From NCBI GenBank assembly GCA_020073705.1, contig JAIQES010000001.1, positions 62,001 through 126,000 on the forward strand: a stretch of DNA of 64,000 nt, written 5' to 3'. Source of the DNA: Terriglobia bacterium (GTDB taxonomy: Bacteria > Acidobacteriota > Terriglobia > Acidiferrales > UBA7541). How positions within the stretch are numbered: position 1 is the first letter of the stretch; the number at the start of each line of letters is the position of its first letter. Of this stretch, positions 1 through 9,280 are shown in pieces. The notes beneath the pieces were generated by a model. That model did not search any database and had not been told where the DNA came from. It saw only the letters and a list, made by a program, of their open reading frames with translations. The position numbers and the translations under genes were made by a program.

Positions 1-996
1 CCCGTCAAACTGCAACTCGGCGGGAAACTCACTAAGGGGCTGGGGGCGGGCGCAAATCCCGAGGTTGGCCGCAAGGCGGCGCTCGAAGACACCGACAAGA
101 TCATCGAAGCCCTCGAAGGCTCGGACATGATTTTTCTCACCACTGGCCTCGGTGGCGGCACTGGCAGCGGAGGCGCTCCCGTCGTCGCTTCGCTGGCGAG
201 TGAGCTTGGCGCGCTGACCGTTGCCGTCGTGACCAAGCCGTTCGCGTTCGAAGGCAAGCGTCGAATGCTGCAGGCAGAGCAAGCGCTTTCCGAACTGGTC
301 GGCTGCGTGGACACTGTGATCGTAATCCCCAACGAACGGCTGATGGAGACGGTCGAAGCCGGAACCAGCTTCTTCGAAGCATTTCGCATCGCCGACGACA
401 TTCTCCGCCAGGCCGTGCAGGGCATCAGCGACATTATTACGATCCCTGGGATCATCAATCGCGACTTCGCCGACGTGAGGACCATCATGCAGGGGCAGGG
501 CTACGCCGTGATGGGCACCGCCGTCGCGTCCGGTTCGAATCGCGCCATTGATGCCGCCAACCGCGCCATCAACAGCCCGCTGCTCGAGGACAATTCGATC
601 CAGGGCGCGCAGGGCATCCTCATCAATATCTGCGGATCGTCAAGCCTCACGCTCCATGAAGTGCATGAGGCCTCTTCCGTCATTCAGAAAGCCGCGCACG
701 AAAATGCCAACATCATTTTCGGCGCCGTGATGGACGATGCCATGAAGGAACAGGTAAAGATTACCGTCATCGCCGCAGGATTCCGCGAGGCAGCACGCAA
801 GCAGGCCCACCAGAAGCCGGCGTATCTGCCGAAGACGTGGAAGGCTGGGCGCGAGGAACAGCTCGTTGAGGCGCAGGAAGTTGTGCAAGAAACTCCGCGT
901 CCCGCCGTCAGCGAAGTCATTCACCAGCAGGACACCGCAGCCGCGGATGACCTCGACGTGCCGACGTTCCTCCGGCGCGCGGCGCAAAAAGCGTAG
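1..996 (+). CDS. ftsZ: Cell division protein FtsZ (5' end outside window)
   Basis: Tubulin-like GTPase that polymerises into the cytokinetic Z ring. The frame is open from base 1, so the true start lies to the left; the visible part begins inside the GTPase domain. It carries the phosphate-binding glycine loop as GGGTGSG (the commoner form is GGGTGTG), the following GAPVVA segment, a variable linker, and the conserved C-terminal peptide [11 protein letters not shown] that docks partners such as FtsA. Around 332 codons are present. The stop is followed by a strong hairpin, so ftsZ is probably the last gene of its transcript. Confidence 0.97.
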   Translation, partial: PVKLQLGGKLTKGLGAGANPEVGRKAALEDTDKIIEALEGSDMIFLTTGLGGGTGSGGAPVVASLASELGALTVAVVTKPFAFEGKRRMLQAEQALSELVGCVDTVIVIPNERLMETVEAGTSFFEAFRIADDILRQAVQGISDIITIPGIINRDFADVRTIMQGQGYAVMGTAVASGSNRAIDAANRAINSPLLEDNSIQGAQGILINICGSSSLTLHEVHEASSVIQKAAHENANIIFGAVMDDAMKEQVKITVIAAGFREAARKQAHQKPAYLPKTWKAGREEQLVEAQEVVQETPRPAVSEVIHQQDTAAADDLDVPTFLRRAAQKA

Positions 997-1026
997 CATT
1001 ATCCTCGGCCTTCCTTCGTACGCGAT

Positions 1027-1061
1027 CCTTCGCCGCGTTTCCCTACGGGGCGCGGCGAAGG
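1027..1061 (+). terminator. Hairpin after ftsZ, probable terminator
   Basis: An 11-bp perfect stem (CCTTCGCCGCG at 1027-1037 pairing with CGCGGCGAAGG at 1051-1061) encloses a loop that can itself form CCC/GGG pairs. It lies 30 bp after the ftsZ stop. There is no clear U tract behind it, so it is a stable 3'-end structure rather than a textbook intrinsic terminator. Confidence 0.6.
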
Positions 1062-1162
1062 TTGTCAGCATCTGGAGTTTCATCAATCGCCAAAATGGCG
1101 CGCGTACTGTTCTATCTTTTCGTTGGCCTCAATCGAAAATGAAGTGATGTACACTTGCGCAG

Positions 1163-1576
1163 ATGATCCCAGGAATCCGAGTGTGCGCGGGAATCGTTGA
1201 AGAAATGCTGCGGCATGCGCGGAACGAACCCCGCATCGAATGCTGCGGGCTGCTTGCCGGGCGCGATCATGCCATCACGGCAATTTTTCCCGCGAAGAAC
1301 GCGCTCGCGAGCGCAACGACTTACGAAATCGCCCCGCAAGAATTGTTTCAATTATTTCGGCGCATGCGCTCGGAAGGTCTCGATCACATGGGCATTTATC
1401 ACTCGCATCCTGCCGGAGAGAATGCGCCGTCGCCGCGCGATATTGAGCAAGCCTACTACCCGCACGAAGCTTACTTCATCATTTCGCCGGAGCCGAGCGC
1501 GCCGCGCGCAGTCCGCGCCTTCTCCATCCGTGATGGCCTCGTGGAAGAATTGGAAATCGAAATCGTCACGCAGTGA
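1163..1576 (+). CDS. JAMM/MPN (Mov34, M67-type) zinc metallopeptidase
   Basis: Stand-alone MPN domain of 137 residues. The JAMM zinc site is complete: upstream Glu26 in IECCGLLAG, then His80-x-His82 in IYHSHP and Ser90-x-x-Asp93 in SPRD. Bacterial relatives such as Mec+ remove small ubiquitin-like sulfur carriers (CysO, ThiS type) or cleave isopeptide-like bonds; the substrate here is unknown because no sulfur-carrier or E1-like gene is adjacent. The ATG at 1163 gives a compact protein beginning just before the domain. The next gene is convergent, so it appears monocistronic. Confidence 0.85.
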   Translation: MIPGIRVCAGIVEEMLRHARNEPRIECCGLLAGRDHAITAIFPAKNALASATTYEIAPQELFQLFRRMRSEGLDHMGIYHSHPAGENAPSPRDIEQAYYPHEAYFIISPEPSAPRAVRAFSIRDGLVEELEIEIVTQ

Positions 1577-1663
1577 TTCTTATTGCGCGGGTGTTCGCAG
1601 CGGGCCTTTACTGAGTTTGGCACGGTGTGCGCAAAGCCGGAGGGACAGGCAAGGGTACCTCTC

Positions 1664-2806
1664 CTACTTTCTTGCCGGGGGGCTGGCGAACACGGAGCGA
1701 TAGACCTCGCGGACCTGGCCGGCGGAATGTTCCCACGAATACTTTTGCACCAAGTCGTGCCCGCGGCGCACCAGGGCTTCGCGTGTCACGTCCTCTGTAA
1801 GAATCTGCCGAATACCGCGGGCAATTTCAAAAATGTTTTCTGGATTGACCAGCAAGGCCGCGTCCGCGAACACCTCCGGCAGCGATGACACGCTTGAGGT
1901 CAGCACCGGCGTGCCGTGCGCCATGGCCTCCAGCGGAGGCAGTCCAAAGCCTTCGTAGAGGGATGGAAATAGGAACGCCCGCGCGCGGGAGTAGAATACC
2001 CGCATCACCTCGTGCGGCACGAATCCCAGGAAGCGCACCTCACCCTCCAGTCGCGAGCGCAGGACGGCGCGGCGCAAATCCGAATGCTCCTCCGCGGAAT
2101 CGCCGATCAACAGTAACTTCAGCCGGGAGTATTCCGGATGATCACGCAGGTCCGCTTTCGCCACTGCGAAGGCTTCAATCAAACGTGGCAGGTTCTTCTG
2201 CGGCTTGATGTTGCCCGCGTAGAGCACGAAGGGATCGGTGACGGCGTGGCGCTCCAGAATACGGTCGGCATCGGCGGGCATCGGCTCGCGCAGGAAACGT
2301 TCATCGAGCGCGTTATAAATGACCTCAATTTTTTCTTCCGGGACGTCAAACGCGCGCGCGAGCTCGCGCTTGGACGAATGCGAAACGGCCAGGATGCGGT
2401 CCGCGCGGTTGAGCGCCCGCCGCGCAAAAAATATTCGCCCCGTTTGCACCAGCGGTGTGTCTCCGACCAGGGGAGCGAGCACGTCGGTCAAATCGTGCAC
2501 GGTGATGACCAGCCGCGAGAGCACAATGGCCGGCGCATAAAGCCACGGCACGTGAAGAATATCCACGTCGTGCTGGCGCAACAGAAACGGCAGGTACATG
2601 TGCGTGTGGAACGAGCCGGGCTCGGCCGTGCACTCGAGCAGTTTGAAATTATCGGGAAGCGGATCGAATTGCTGGAGGTGGTGCTGCTGTCCGATCAGCA
2701 GGTATTCCGTCCCGCTGTCGGTCCGTGCGAACTGGTTTACGATATTGCGAACATAGGTGCCGTACCCGAAATTGCCGGCGCGCCGGATATCAATTGCAAC
2801 ACGCAT
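1664..2806 (-). CDS. Glycosyltransferase family 4 (GT-B fold)
   Basis: A 380-residue retaining glycosyltransferase of the GT4 type, likely using a nucleotide sugar to build a cell-surface or exopolysaccharide glycan. The N-terminal Rossmann half begins MRVAIDIRR with a glycine-rich loop (GNFGYGTYVRN). The C-terminal half carries YAGNIKPQKN and the donor-site EX7E motif in LYEGFGLPPLEAMAHGTPV. The start lies 11 bp after the glyA stop on the same strand, so it is probably the last gene of rpiB-glyA-GT4. Acceptor and donor sugars cannot be read from the sequence. Confidence 0.88.
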   Translation of the reverse strand: MRVAIDIRRAGNFGYGTYVRNIVNQFARTDSGTEYLLIGQQHHLQQFDPLPDNFKLLECTAEPGSFHTHMYLPFLLRQHDVDILHVPWLYAPAIVLSRLVITVHDLTDVLAPLVGDTPLVQTGRIFFARRALNRADRILAVSHSSKRELARAFDVPEEKIEVIYNALDERFLREPMPADADRILERHAVTDPFVLYAGNIKPQKNLPRLIEAFAVAKADLRDHPEYSRLKLLLIGDSAEEHSDLRRAVLRSRLEGEVRFLGFVPHEVMRVFYSRARAFLFPSLYEGFGLPPLEAMAHGTPVLTSSVSSLPEVFADAALLVNPENIFEIARGIRQILTEDVTREALVRRGHDLVQKYSWEHSAGQVREVYRSVFASPPARK

Positions 2807-2817
2807 CGGCGCCGCGT

Positions 2818-4137
2818 TCAGCCTGTCCCGCCGCGGCTACCGGCGAGAGACGGTGCGATATCCCAGCGGCGAGTATAGAGGGGGAATTGCGTCGCGAACT
2901 CCGTAACCTCGGCGCGGATGCGGCGCTCCCGTTCAGCGTCACCCAGATGGGAGAGTACTTCGGCGATCCACGTGGCGATGCGTTCCATCTCGGGTTCGCG
3001 CATCCCGCGAGTTGTGACGGCAGGCGTGCCCAGGCGGATTCCACCCGCCGTCATCGGTGGCGTGGGATCAAACGGGATCGAATTCTTGTTGACGGTAATG
3101 CCTGCGCGGTCCAGCGCCGGCTGCGCATCCTTGCCGGTGATTCCGCGCGAATACAGGTCGATCAGGAAGAGGTGGTTGTCCGTGCCGCCGGTAACGATCC
3201 GGAACCCGGCTTTGGCAATTTCGGCGGCTAGTTTGCGCGCGTTCGCAACGATCTGTTGCGCATATTCCCGGAACCCCGGATCGGCTGCTTCCTTGAGGCA
3301 AACGGCCTTGGCCGCGATGGTGTGCATCAGCGGTCCACCCTGCGTGCCGGGAAAGGTGATGCGGTCAAGCTCCTTCGCGTACTGCTGTCTGCAGAGCACC
3401 AGCCCGCCGCGCGGCCCGCGCAGCGTTTTATGCGTCGTCGTGGAAACAAAATCGGCGTGCGGCACAGGGCTCGGGTGCACCCCCGCGGCCACGAGCCCCG
3501 CGATGTGCGCCATATCCACGAAGAAGAGCGCGCCCACTGCCCGCGCGGTTGCGGCCATGCGCGGGAAATCAATGATGCGTGAGTAGGCGCTCGCACCCGC
3601 GACGATCATTTTCGGTTTGTGCTCGCGCGCGAGCCTGTCGAGTTCGTCGTAGTCGATGGTCTCGGTGTCCTTGCTCACGCCGTAGGGAATGAACTTGTAC
3701 ATCTTGCCGGAAAAATTGAGCGGATGCCCGTGCGTGAGGTGCCCGCCGTGCGCCAGATTCATGCCGAGTACGGTGTCGCCCAGCTGCAGCGCCGCCATAT
3801 ACACGGAAACGTTCGCCTGCGTGCCCGAATGCGATTGCACGTTGACGTGCTCGGCGCCGAACAGCGCTTTCGCGCGGTCGATGGCAAGCTGCTCCGCGCG
3901 GTCCGCGAATTCGCAGCCGCCGTAATATCGTTTGCCCGGATAGCCCTCGGCGTACTTGTTGGTGAGGACCGAGCCCATCGCCTCGAGCACGGCCTCGGAA
4001 ACGAAGTTTTCCGAAGGAATCAATTCCAGGCCGGTGCCCTGGCGGCGTCCTTCCTCGCGGAGAACCTCCGCGATCTCCGGATCGACTTCCTGGAGAGGCC
4101 GGTTCATGCGATGTGAAATCGTTGTATCTTTGGTCAT
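2818..4137 (-). CDS. glyA: Serine hydroxymethyltransferase
   Basis: PLP enzyme that interconverts serine and glycine and produces 5,10-methylene-tetrahydrofolate; cytosolic. Of 439 residues, the N-terminal part has the family segment LIPSENFVS, then [14 protein letters not shown], the serine/folate region AHGGHLTHG, and the PLP lysine Lys237 in [15 protein letters not shown] chose the ATG at 4137 because it overlaps the rpiB stop as ATGA, which suggests translational coupling; a second ATG at 4107 would give a protein 10 residues shorter. Upstream extension of the frame reads into rpiB and looks non-coding. Confidence 0.97.
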   Translation of the reverse strand: MTKDTTISHRMNRPLQEVDPEIAEVLREEGRRQGTGLELIPSENFVSEAVLEAMGSVLTNKYAEGYPGKRYYGGCEFADRAEQLAIDRAKALFGAEHVNVQSHSGTQANVSVYMAALQLGDTVLGMNLAHGGHLTHGHPLNFSGKMYKFIPYGVSKDTETIDYDELDRLAREHKPKMIVAGASAYSRIIDFPRMAATARAVGALFFVDMAHIAGLVAAGVHPSPVPHADFVSTTTHKTLRGPRGGLVLCRQQYAKELDRITFPGTQGGPLMHTIAAKAVCLKEAADPGFREYAQQIVANARKLAAEIAKAGFRIVTGGTDNHLFLIDLYSRGITGKDAQPALDRAGITVNKNSIPFDPTPPMTAGGIRLGTPAVTTRGMREPEMERIATWIAEVLSHLGDAERERRIRAEVTEFATQFPLYTRRWDIAPSLAGSRGGTG

Positions 4138-4610
4138 GTTTTGTGTTCGCGTGTCTGGTCCATCTCCTTGATTTTGTCGATGCGGCGCTGGTGCCGTCCG
4201 CCGGAAAATTGCGCGCTCAGGAATTCCTGCACGATGGCAATCGCTTCGTCGTCGCCCACCACTTTCCCACCCAGCGCCAGCACGTTGGCGTCGTTGTGCT
4301 CCCGTGCGCGGCGCGCCGTGAGCGAATCGTGCGCCAGCGCCGCATAGACGCCTTCGACCTTGTTGGCCGCGATGGCAACGCCGATTCCCGTGCCGCACAT
4401 CACGATCCCCAGCGGATCTTTCCCGGAGGCAACTCGTTCCGCCACAGCGCGCGCGAAATCGGGATAGTCCACCGATTCCTCAGAGTGAGTGCCCACGTCA
4501 TCGACGCCGTAACCCGCGCCTTCGAGATATTTCTTGATCGTTTCCTTTACGCGGAACCCGGCGTGGTCAGCGCCCAGCGCAATGCGCGGTTTGGATGAGG
4601 AATCTGCCAA
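4134..4610 (-). CDS. rpiB: Ribose-5-phosphate isomerase B
   Basis: Interconverts ribose 5-phosphate and ribulose 5-phosphate (pentose phosphate pathway; some relatives act on other sugar phosphates). The 158-residue protein has the RpiB/LacAB hallmarks ALGADHAGF near the N-terminus, the active-site loop MCGTGIG with its cysteine, and [13 protein letters not shown]. It is the first gene of a leftward operon, with its stop overlapping the glyA start by 4 bp. Linking RpiB with GlyA is common in bacteria. Confidence 0.95.
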   Translation of the reverse strand: MADSSSKPRIALGADHAGFRVKETIKKYLEGAGYGVDDVGTHSEESVDYPDFARAVAERVASGKDPLGIVMCGTGIGVAIAANKVEGVYAALAHDSLTARRAREHNDANVLALGGKVVGDDEAIAIVQEFLSAQFSGGRHQRRIDKIKEMDQTREHKT

Positions 4611-4666
4611 CGAAGTATCCGCTGCGATTCTATCGGAATCCGCCGGGGAATTCCAATCTTGGGGAG

Positions 4667-4698
4667 GTGACGAGTTATCGGGAAGCCGGCTTCGTCAC
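4667..4698 (-). terminator. Hairpin between lactate permease and rpiB
   Basis: GTGACGA (4667-4673) pairs with TCGTCAC (4692-4698), and the interior contains the 12-bp palindrome GAAGCCGGCTTC at 4682-4693, which offers an alternative fold. It lies downstream of the permease stop on the minus strand and upstream of rpiB, so it could end the permease transcript. No U tract is visible. Confidence 0.35.
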
Positions 4699-4731
4699 GG
4701 TCATCTAGATCCTCTCAATCGTCCCAGCGGC

Positions 4732-6345
4732 TCAAAGCGACATCCAATTCGGGAAGAAAAAGTAGAAGACAATCATGATTACGATGAGGTAGGCAAGCAC
4801 TATCAGGGTCCAGCCCATGTTGTGCCGAATCACCCGGCCCTCGCTGCGCACCAGCTTGCTGGTCGAGACGCCCACGCTCGCTGTCTGCGGTGCGATTGGT
4901 TTTCCCACTTCCGCTCCCACGGAGTTGAAGGAGGGCAACAGCAGGACCGGCAGATTCAAAAGCCTGCCGGTTACGGCCTGCACAGGTCCGAACATGGCAT
5001 TGGCCGCAGTGTTGCTGCCGGAAAGCGCAACGCCGATCCACCCAAGAATGGGCGCCAAGACCACGAAAAACACTCCGATCTTGGAGAAACCATAGGCCAG
5101 TGAATTGGCCATTCCCGTAAACACGAAAATATAAGCGAGGGCAAAAATAAAAAAACCAACCAGTAACGCGCCCCACATTTGCTTGAATGTCTTGGAAAAG
5201 ACCTGCTTGATGATCTGCACGCTCGGGTGCAGGATGGCCAGGATCACGAGCCAGGAGGCCAAAGTAGAGGTACCCCCGCCAAATGGGGTAAAGTTGAAAA
5301 TGGACAGGACTGGCTTCTGTGTGACCGAAGAGGTGGCTGCTACCGACAGTCTGAACCAGCTAATGAGCGGCAGATGGGACCACGGGCCGGTCCAAGAGAT
5401 TACCACGGCGATGAGGACGATGAAGGGAAGCCACACGAACAACGCCTCCCTCGGCGAATTTAGCTCTGATGAACTTAACGCCCGCGACGTTTTCCCGGAC
5501 GCCAGCACGGCGCCGCCAAACCCGCGAATCGTTTTCGGGCGCCAGATCTTCACAAACAAGAAAAGAACCCAGAAAGAAACCAAGGCGCCGCTCAGGTCGG
5601 GCAGATAAGGACCCAAGAAGTGAGCCACCGGCCATTGGCCGGCGATATAGGAAACAGACCCCATAATCGCCAGCGGCCAGGCTTCTATCATTCCTTCCCA
5701 GCCGCTCACCAGATAGATCAGAACCCAGGGCGGCAAGATCGCAAGAATGGCAACGATATTACCAATGGAAGCGGAAAGCGCCAGCAAAGGGAGACCAGTC
5801 ACAGCCGCCAGGCCCAGAATAGGGGCTCCCAGCGCGCCGTAGGAGACGGGCGCATTGTTCGCTAAGGCGGCAACGCGAATCGCATCCAGGTCCGCGATTC
5901 CCAAACCGACCAGAATCGGCACCACCACCGCCCACGGATAACCAAACCCCACCAATCCTTCCAAGAGGGCGCCGAAAGCCCATGCCAGCATAATGGTTTG
6001 GATCCGGATGTCGGTGGTGGCGTGGTGAACCATCCAATTCTTGAATCGTTCAAACACACCGGTTAATACTAGGGTGTTGAAAATGATCAGACCCCAGAAA
6101 GTGATCCAGTCAATCGCCCAGGCGCCGGTGAGACCACCGTAGAGGTAGGATTTCAGCGTTTCGCCGAGAGGCGCGTGCCATACCAGGACACCGAGGGGGA
6201 CAGTGATGAACCCTACGATTATGGTAGCGAGCCAAGCAGTCATCCGCAGGACAGCGAGCATGAAGAGCAAGACGATCAGCGGGACTAGAGCAATAAATAC
6301 CGTAAGCCACAAATTTCCCGCTGGATTGAGAGTTTGCTCGAACAT
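4732..6345 (-). CDS. L-lactate permease (LctP/LldP family)
   Basis: Polytopic inner-membrane protein of 537 residues that by family imports lactate (or glycolate) with protons. The protein is almost wholly hydrophobic helices. Family segments include GFGYPWAVVVPILVGLG, ALANNAPVSYGALGAPI, FNFTPFGGGTSTL, the SGSNTAANAMFGP loop and GKPIAPQTASVG. I chose the ATG at 6345 because it opens with MFEQTLNP as in relatives and follows a GGGAGCGGGAAG ribosome site; upstream residues look non-coding. No lactate dehydrogenase is adjacent, so the substrate is family-level inference. Confidence 0.92.
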   Translation of the reverse strand: MFEQTLNPAGNLWLTVFIALVPLIVLLFMLAVLRMTAWLATIIVGFITVPLGVLVWHAPLGETLKSYLYGGLTGAWAIDWITFWGLIIFNTLVLTGVFERFKNWMVHHATTDIRIQTIMLAWAFGALLEGLVGFGYPWAVVVPILVGLGIADLDAIRVAALANNAPVSYGALGAPILGLAAVTGLPLLALSASIGNIVAILAILPPWVLIYLVSGWEGMIEAWPLAIMGSVSYIAGQWPVAHFLGPYLPDLSGALVSFWVLFLFVKIWRPKTIRGFGGAVLASGKTSRALSSSELNSPREALFVWLPFIVLIAVVISWTGPWSHLPLISWFRLSVAATSSVTQKPVLSIFNFTPFGGGTSTLASWLVILAILHPSVQIIKQVFSKTFKQMWGALLVGFFIFALAYIFVFTGMANSLAYGFSKIGVFFVVLAPILGWIGVALSGSNTAANAMFGPVQAVTGRLLNLPVLLLPSFNSVGAEVGKPIAPQTASVGVSTSKLVRSEGRVIRHNMGWTLIVLAYLIVIMIVFYFFFPNWMSL

Positions 6346-6588
6346 CAACTTCCCGCTCCCTTCAAGTTCGAGATTTAGGCACGCTATACAAAAGGACGCC
6401 CGGATGCTCGGCCGTGGCGGCGACATATATAGCTGCATTGGGCATACAAAAGCAAGAACACGAATTCTTCACTATCCCGAATACGTGTTGACGCTAAACC
6501 CACGCCCGCTTGAATGCGGCGGCCAAACTGCGATACAGTACCGACCGTCACAAAATTGCAAGACAAATCTGGACTGTGGAGAGGATTC

Positions 6589-6882
6589 ATGCCCAAGGCA
6601 TATACGATCACTTTTTATCGATCGATCTCTGACCCCGCAGCGCTTGCCGAATACGCCAAGCTGGCAGGGCCGGCAATACAAGCGGCGGGCGGCCGTTTTC
6701 TAGCTCGTGGCGGGACTGCCAAGACTTACGAAGCGGGGATGAACCAGCGAGTGGTGGTCATCGAATTCGACAGTGTAGAGAAAGCCGTCGCCTGCTACGA
6801 AAGCGCCAGGTACCAGGCCGCCGCGCGCCTAGTTAAGGGCACGGTGGAGCGGGATGTGCGAATCGTGGAGGGGGTCACTTAA
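6589..6882 (+). CDS. DUF1330 family small protein
   Basis: A 97-residue protein beginning MPKAYTITFYRSI with a ferredoxin-like alpha/beta pattern typical of DUF1330 (dimeric alpha-beta barrel, biochemical role undefined). RVVVIEFDSVEKAVACYES is the family core. The ATG at 6589 follows GGAGAGGATTC, a good ribosome site. A possible promoter, TTGAAT (6510-6515) with 18 bp to TACAGT (6534-6539), precedes it. It is divergent from the lactate permease. Confidence 0.82.
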   Translation: MPKAYTITFYRSISDPAALAEYAKLAGPAIQAAGGRFLARGGTAKTYEAGMNQRVVVIEFDSVEKAVACYESARYQAAARLVKGTVERDVRIVEGVT

Positions 6883-7198
6883 GGGTAAATTTTAAAATCG
6901 TTTGGGAGGATCCTCCTTCCTTCCGCAAAACACGTTGTTCTTTGGAACCTGTTTTCTCAGCCGGAATTCCCGACTTCAACCCCGATCTCTGCGCGAAACC
7001 ATACGAATCTTCGCATTGGCAGTGAGTTAGTCTCCGACGTGCCTGTTTTTCCGGGCCTGGTCTTGGCCGTTTCACTTGCAAAGACAGTGCTTGCTTTTAC
7101 CCTATCGTTCTCAGATGATCTGCGAAACAGTCGCACGGGTGCGGGCTCCGCTTGGAGCGCCCTGGAATAAACGAGAAAGCTGGTTGGGGGAGGAAATC
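6883..7198. other. Intergenic stretch, no gene seen
   Basis: 316 bp between the DUF1330 gene and the next start. It holds a 12-bp perfect palindrome GGAGGATCCTCC at 6905-6916 and a bulged GC-rich hairpin at about 7142-7162, near the following gene's ribosome site. I see no convincing reading frame or RNA gene. Confidence 0.5.
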
Positions 7199-7987
7199 GT
7201 GAAAGTGAAAGCAACGAGAATAGGTACAATCGCGGCGATCACGCTGGTAGTGACTGCCGGATTTATTTTCCTGTTTGTCCAGAAAACTCCGGCGCAGGAC
7301 AGCGAACTCCTCGGTGTCGTCTCTAACGGCATAAAGCCGTCCATGGAGGAACTCGCACCGCAGATCGAGCACTCAATCGGACGTCGGCTCAAGATGCAGT
7401 TTAGTTCCTCGGTGACGTTAGAAGAGAAGATCCAATCCGGCGAGCCGTTCGATGTCGCGATTCTCTCGTCTGATGTCATTGATGATTTGATCGGGCAAGG
7501 AAAAATTGCGGCGGGCACACGCGCCGACATCGCCCGCACCGGAATAGGCGTCGGTGTTCGCGCCGGGGCTCCCAAGCCCGATGTCAGCACACCTGAAGCG
7601 CTGAAACGAGCCCTACTGAGCGCAAAATCCATCAGCTTCAATCCGAGTGGTGCGAGTGCGCCGCACATCCGCGAGATTTTTGAGCATTTGGGGATCGCCG
7701 AAAACGTCAAGTCCAAACTCATGCTTAATGCGGAGCCGGGACGCCCTCAAATGAACGTTGCCGATGGCAAGGCGGAACTCGTCATGACGCTGATTCCTGA
7801 GATCAAGTTTTTTAAGGGTGTGGAACTCGCCGGCCCGGTCCCCGCGGACTTGCAGAGCTATATAAGTTTCTCTGCCGGCGTCGCAACAAATTCACATAAT
7901 GCTGACGCAGCAAAAGCACTGATCAAGTTCATCGCCGGACCTGCGGCAGTGCCAATCCTGAAAGCGAAGGGAATGGAACCTCACTGA
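7199..7987 (+). CDS. ModA-like periplasmic solute-binding protein
   Basis: Type 2 periplasmic binding protein of 262 residues resembling molybdate-binding ModA and related family 1 binding proteins: LGVVSNGIKPSMEEL, SGEPFDVAILSSDVID, and a hinge region around SISFNPSGASAPHI. The GTG start at 7199 follows GGGGGAGG and is followed by a basic N-region and hydrophobic stretch (IAAITLVVTAGFIFLF), a signal peptide or anchor. No ABC permease or ATPase is next to it, so it may serve a distant transporter or act as a sensor; the ligand is unknown. Confidence 0.8.
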   Translation: MKVKATRIGTIAAITLVVTAGFIFLFVQKTPAQDSELLGVVSNGIKPSMEELAPQIEHSIGRRLKMQFSSSVTLEEKIQSGEPFDVAILSSDVIDDLIGQGKIAAGTRADIARTGIGVGVRAGAPKPDVSTPEALKRALLSAKSISFNPSGASAPHIREIFEHLGIAENVKSKLMLNAEPGRPQMNVADGKAELVMTLIPEIKFFKGVELAGPVPADLQSYISFSAGVATNSHNADAAKALIKFIAGPAAVPILKAKGMEPH

Positions 7988-8025
7988 ACGCGGGCGGCGG
8001 GATCGGGCAATCGGTCCGGGCATTT

Positions 8026-8131
8026 GGTTGACACTCGCGGGGGCGTCGGATACGCTTTTTTTTCTTGATTCTCACCGCTCTAGACGACAGCAGCGCAAAG
8101 GACCGGCGCGTATGGCGAATTTGAAGCTCCC
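8026..8131 (+). repeat. Diverged copy of the proS promoter/leader (copy 1)
   Basis: About 106 bp that align without net indels, at an offset of 1255 bp, to 9281-9386 in front of proS. The copy retains the TTGACA (8028-8033) and TACGCT (8051-8056) elements with 17-bp spacing, the pyrimidine-rich TTTTTTCTTGATTCTCACC tract, and the first coding bases of proS. Scattered substitutions show it is not recent. Confidence 0.85.
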
Positions 8132-8147
8132 CGGCCATGAGTTGTGA
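8112..8147 (+). pseudogene. Vestigial proS start (11-codon remnant)
   Basis: Within the leader copy, ATG at 8112 reads MANLKLPGHEL then stop; the functional gene at 9367 starts MVDLKLPTR. The similarity ends after LKLP. It is most simply the broken end of a partial duplication. A leader-peptide role cannot be excluded but nothing supports it. Confidence 0.6.
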
Positions 8148-8254
8148 TAAACGCCGTATCGGACCTCTATGCGCGGTTGAGCGCAGTTGTCAGACAAACC
8201 TCACCGGTTTAGAATCTGGCGTCCTTCCTGATCCCCCCTGGTAAGGAGATCATG

Positions 8255-9133
8255 ATGAAGCGAATCCTCACGAGTGTGATGTTTGTTGTCGCTCTGTTCC
8301 GCTTTGTCACTTTCGTGGATGTGGCGACCGCGCAAGCATCGCAGTCAGGAGATCCAATCATGACTGGTAACGACATTTCGAGGCTTCCGTTCAAGCCCGA
8401 CCATGACTTGGTGCAAGCGATTGCTCGAAAGGACATAGGGGCGGTTGGCCAGCTTCTCGATGTCGATTTCACCTGGACAGACTCGCAGGGGCGTACCCTG
8501 ACCAGAACCCAAGTCCTAGAGAAATTACCCGTGCCCGCACTCGGCGATGAGAGTCAAGTCAGCGAGCAAGAACGCGTAAACAGTCAGATCGTGACTCACA
8601 GGGCTGAGCGCGGCAAGATCTATGTCCTGCGCGTGTGGGTGAAGCGACCAGCAGGTTGGCGTGCGCTGGTCTATCAGGAGGTCAGTCAGCTCGGTGCGTC
8701 CCCTCAAAACGATCCCGGCACACCAGACTGCGACAATCCGTGCAAGACCGTGCCCTTCAAGCCGAAGACCGAACACGAACACGAAGTCATCCTGGCGTAC
8801 CAGCAGGTGGAGAGAGCGGTGGTGGCACACGACTCCGCGGCCTGGAGTGCCCACATCGCCGATGAGTTCTTCGCGGTCACGGACAATAGTGATCGTCCAC
8901 TGGACAAGGCGAGCCGCATGGCAGGCCTCGATCAGCAAAAGCAAGGCGGAATCCCGCCATTCCCGCTTGTTTCCGCGCGCATGTTTGAGTTCGGTGACAC
9001 TATGGTTATGGTGTCGCGCCAGCAGCCCGCTCACGGCAAGCCGCTCCACGTCACGCGCGTATGGATCAAGCAAAAGGGCACATGGCTGGAAGTTCTGAGC
9101 TATCAGACCACGATTCAAACTGCGGTTCCGTAA
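8255..9133 (+). CDS. Exported protein with two DUF4440/SnoaL-like domains
   Basis: About 292 residues: signal peptide (ILTSVMFVVALFRFVTFVDVATA), then two similar alpha/beta domains. Each has a helix with DLVQAIARKD or QQVERAVVAHDSAAW followed by strands ending in RVWVKRPAGWRALVYQEVS or VWIKQKGTWLEVLSYQ, the layout of NTF2-like/DUF4440 proteins. The second ATG of the ATGATG pair is chosen because its spacing from AAGGAG is better. The gene sits between the two copies of the proS leader, so it may have arrived with the event that duplicated the leader. Function unknown. Confidence 0.75.
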   Translation: MKRILTSVMFVVALFRFVTFVDVATAQASQSGDPIMTGNDISRLPFKPDHDLVQAIARKDIGAVGQLLDVDFTWTDSQGRTLTRTQVLEKLPVPALGDESQVSEQERVNSQIVTHRAERGKIYVLRVWVKRPAGWRALVYQEVSQLGASPQNDPGTPDCDNPCKTVPFKPKTEHEHEVILAYQQVERAVVAHDSAAWSAHIADEFFAVTDNSDRPLDKASRMAGLDQQKQGGIPPFPLVSARMFEFGDTMVMVSRQQPAHGKPLHVTRVWIKQKGTWLEVLSYQTTIQTAVP

Positions 9134-9241
9134 ACCTTAATGAAGCCGTTGGCGCATAGACCACTGGACATTGGTCATAGACCAGATAATGGAATGCCTC
9201 CTTGCCCCGCACACTCTATTCTTCTAGAGTTTCTGCGCTGA

Positions 9242-9274
9242 ACCATCCCATTAACTGATCCATTTTCGATTTCG
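9242..9274. repeat. Dispersed ~34-bp sequence, copy 1
   Basis: ACCATCCCATTAACTGATCC followed by CATTTTCGATTTCG. A near copy lies at 45670-45703. Both are intergenic; the first half is almost identical and the second half more variable. It could be a solo end of a mobile element or a short interspersed repeat. Confidence 0.5.
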
Positions 9275-9280
9275 GCCGTC

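Noticed and set aside
8112-8147. The 11-codon ORF as a regulatory leader peptide
   Set aside because: It matches the first codons of proS and ends where the duplication ends, so a rearrangement remnant explains it without regulation.
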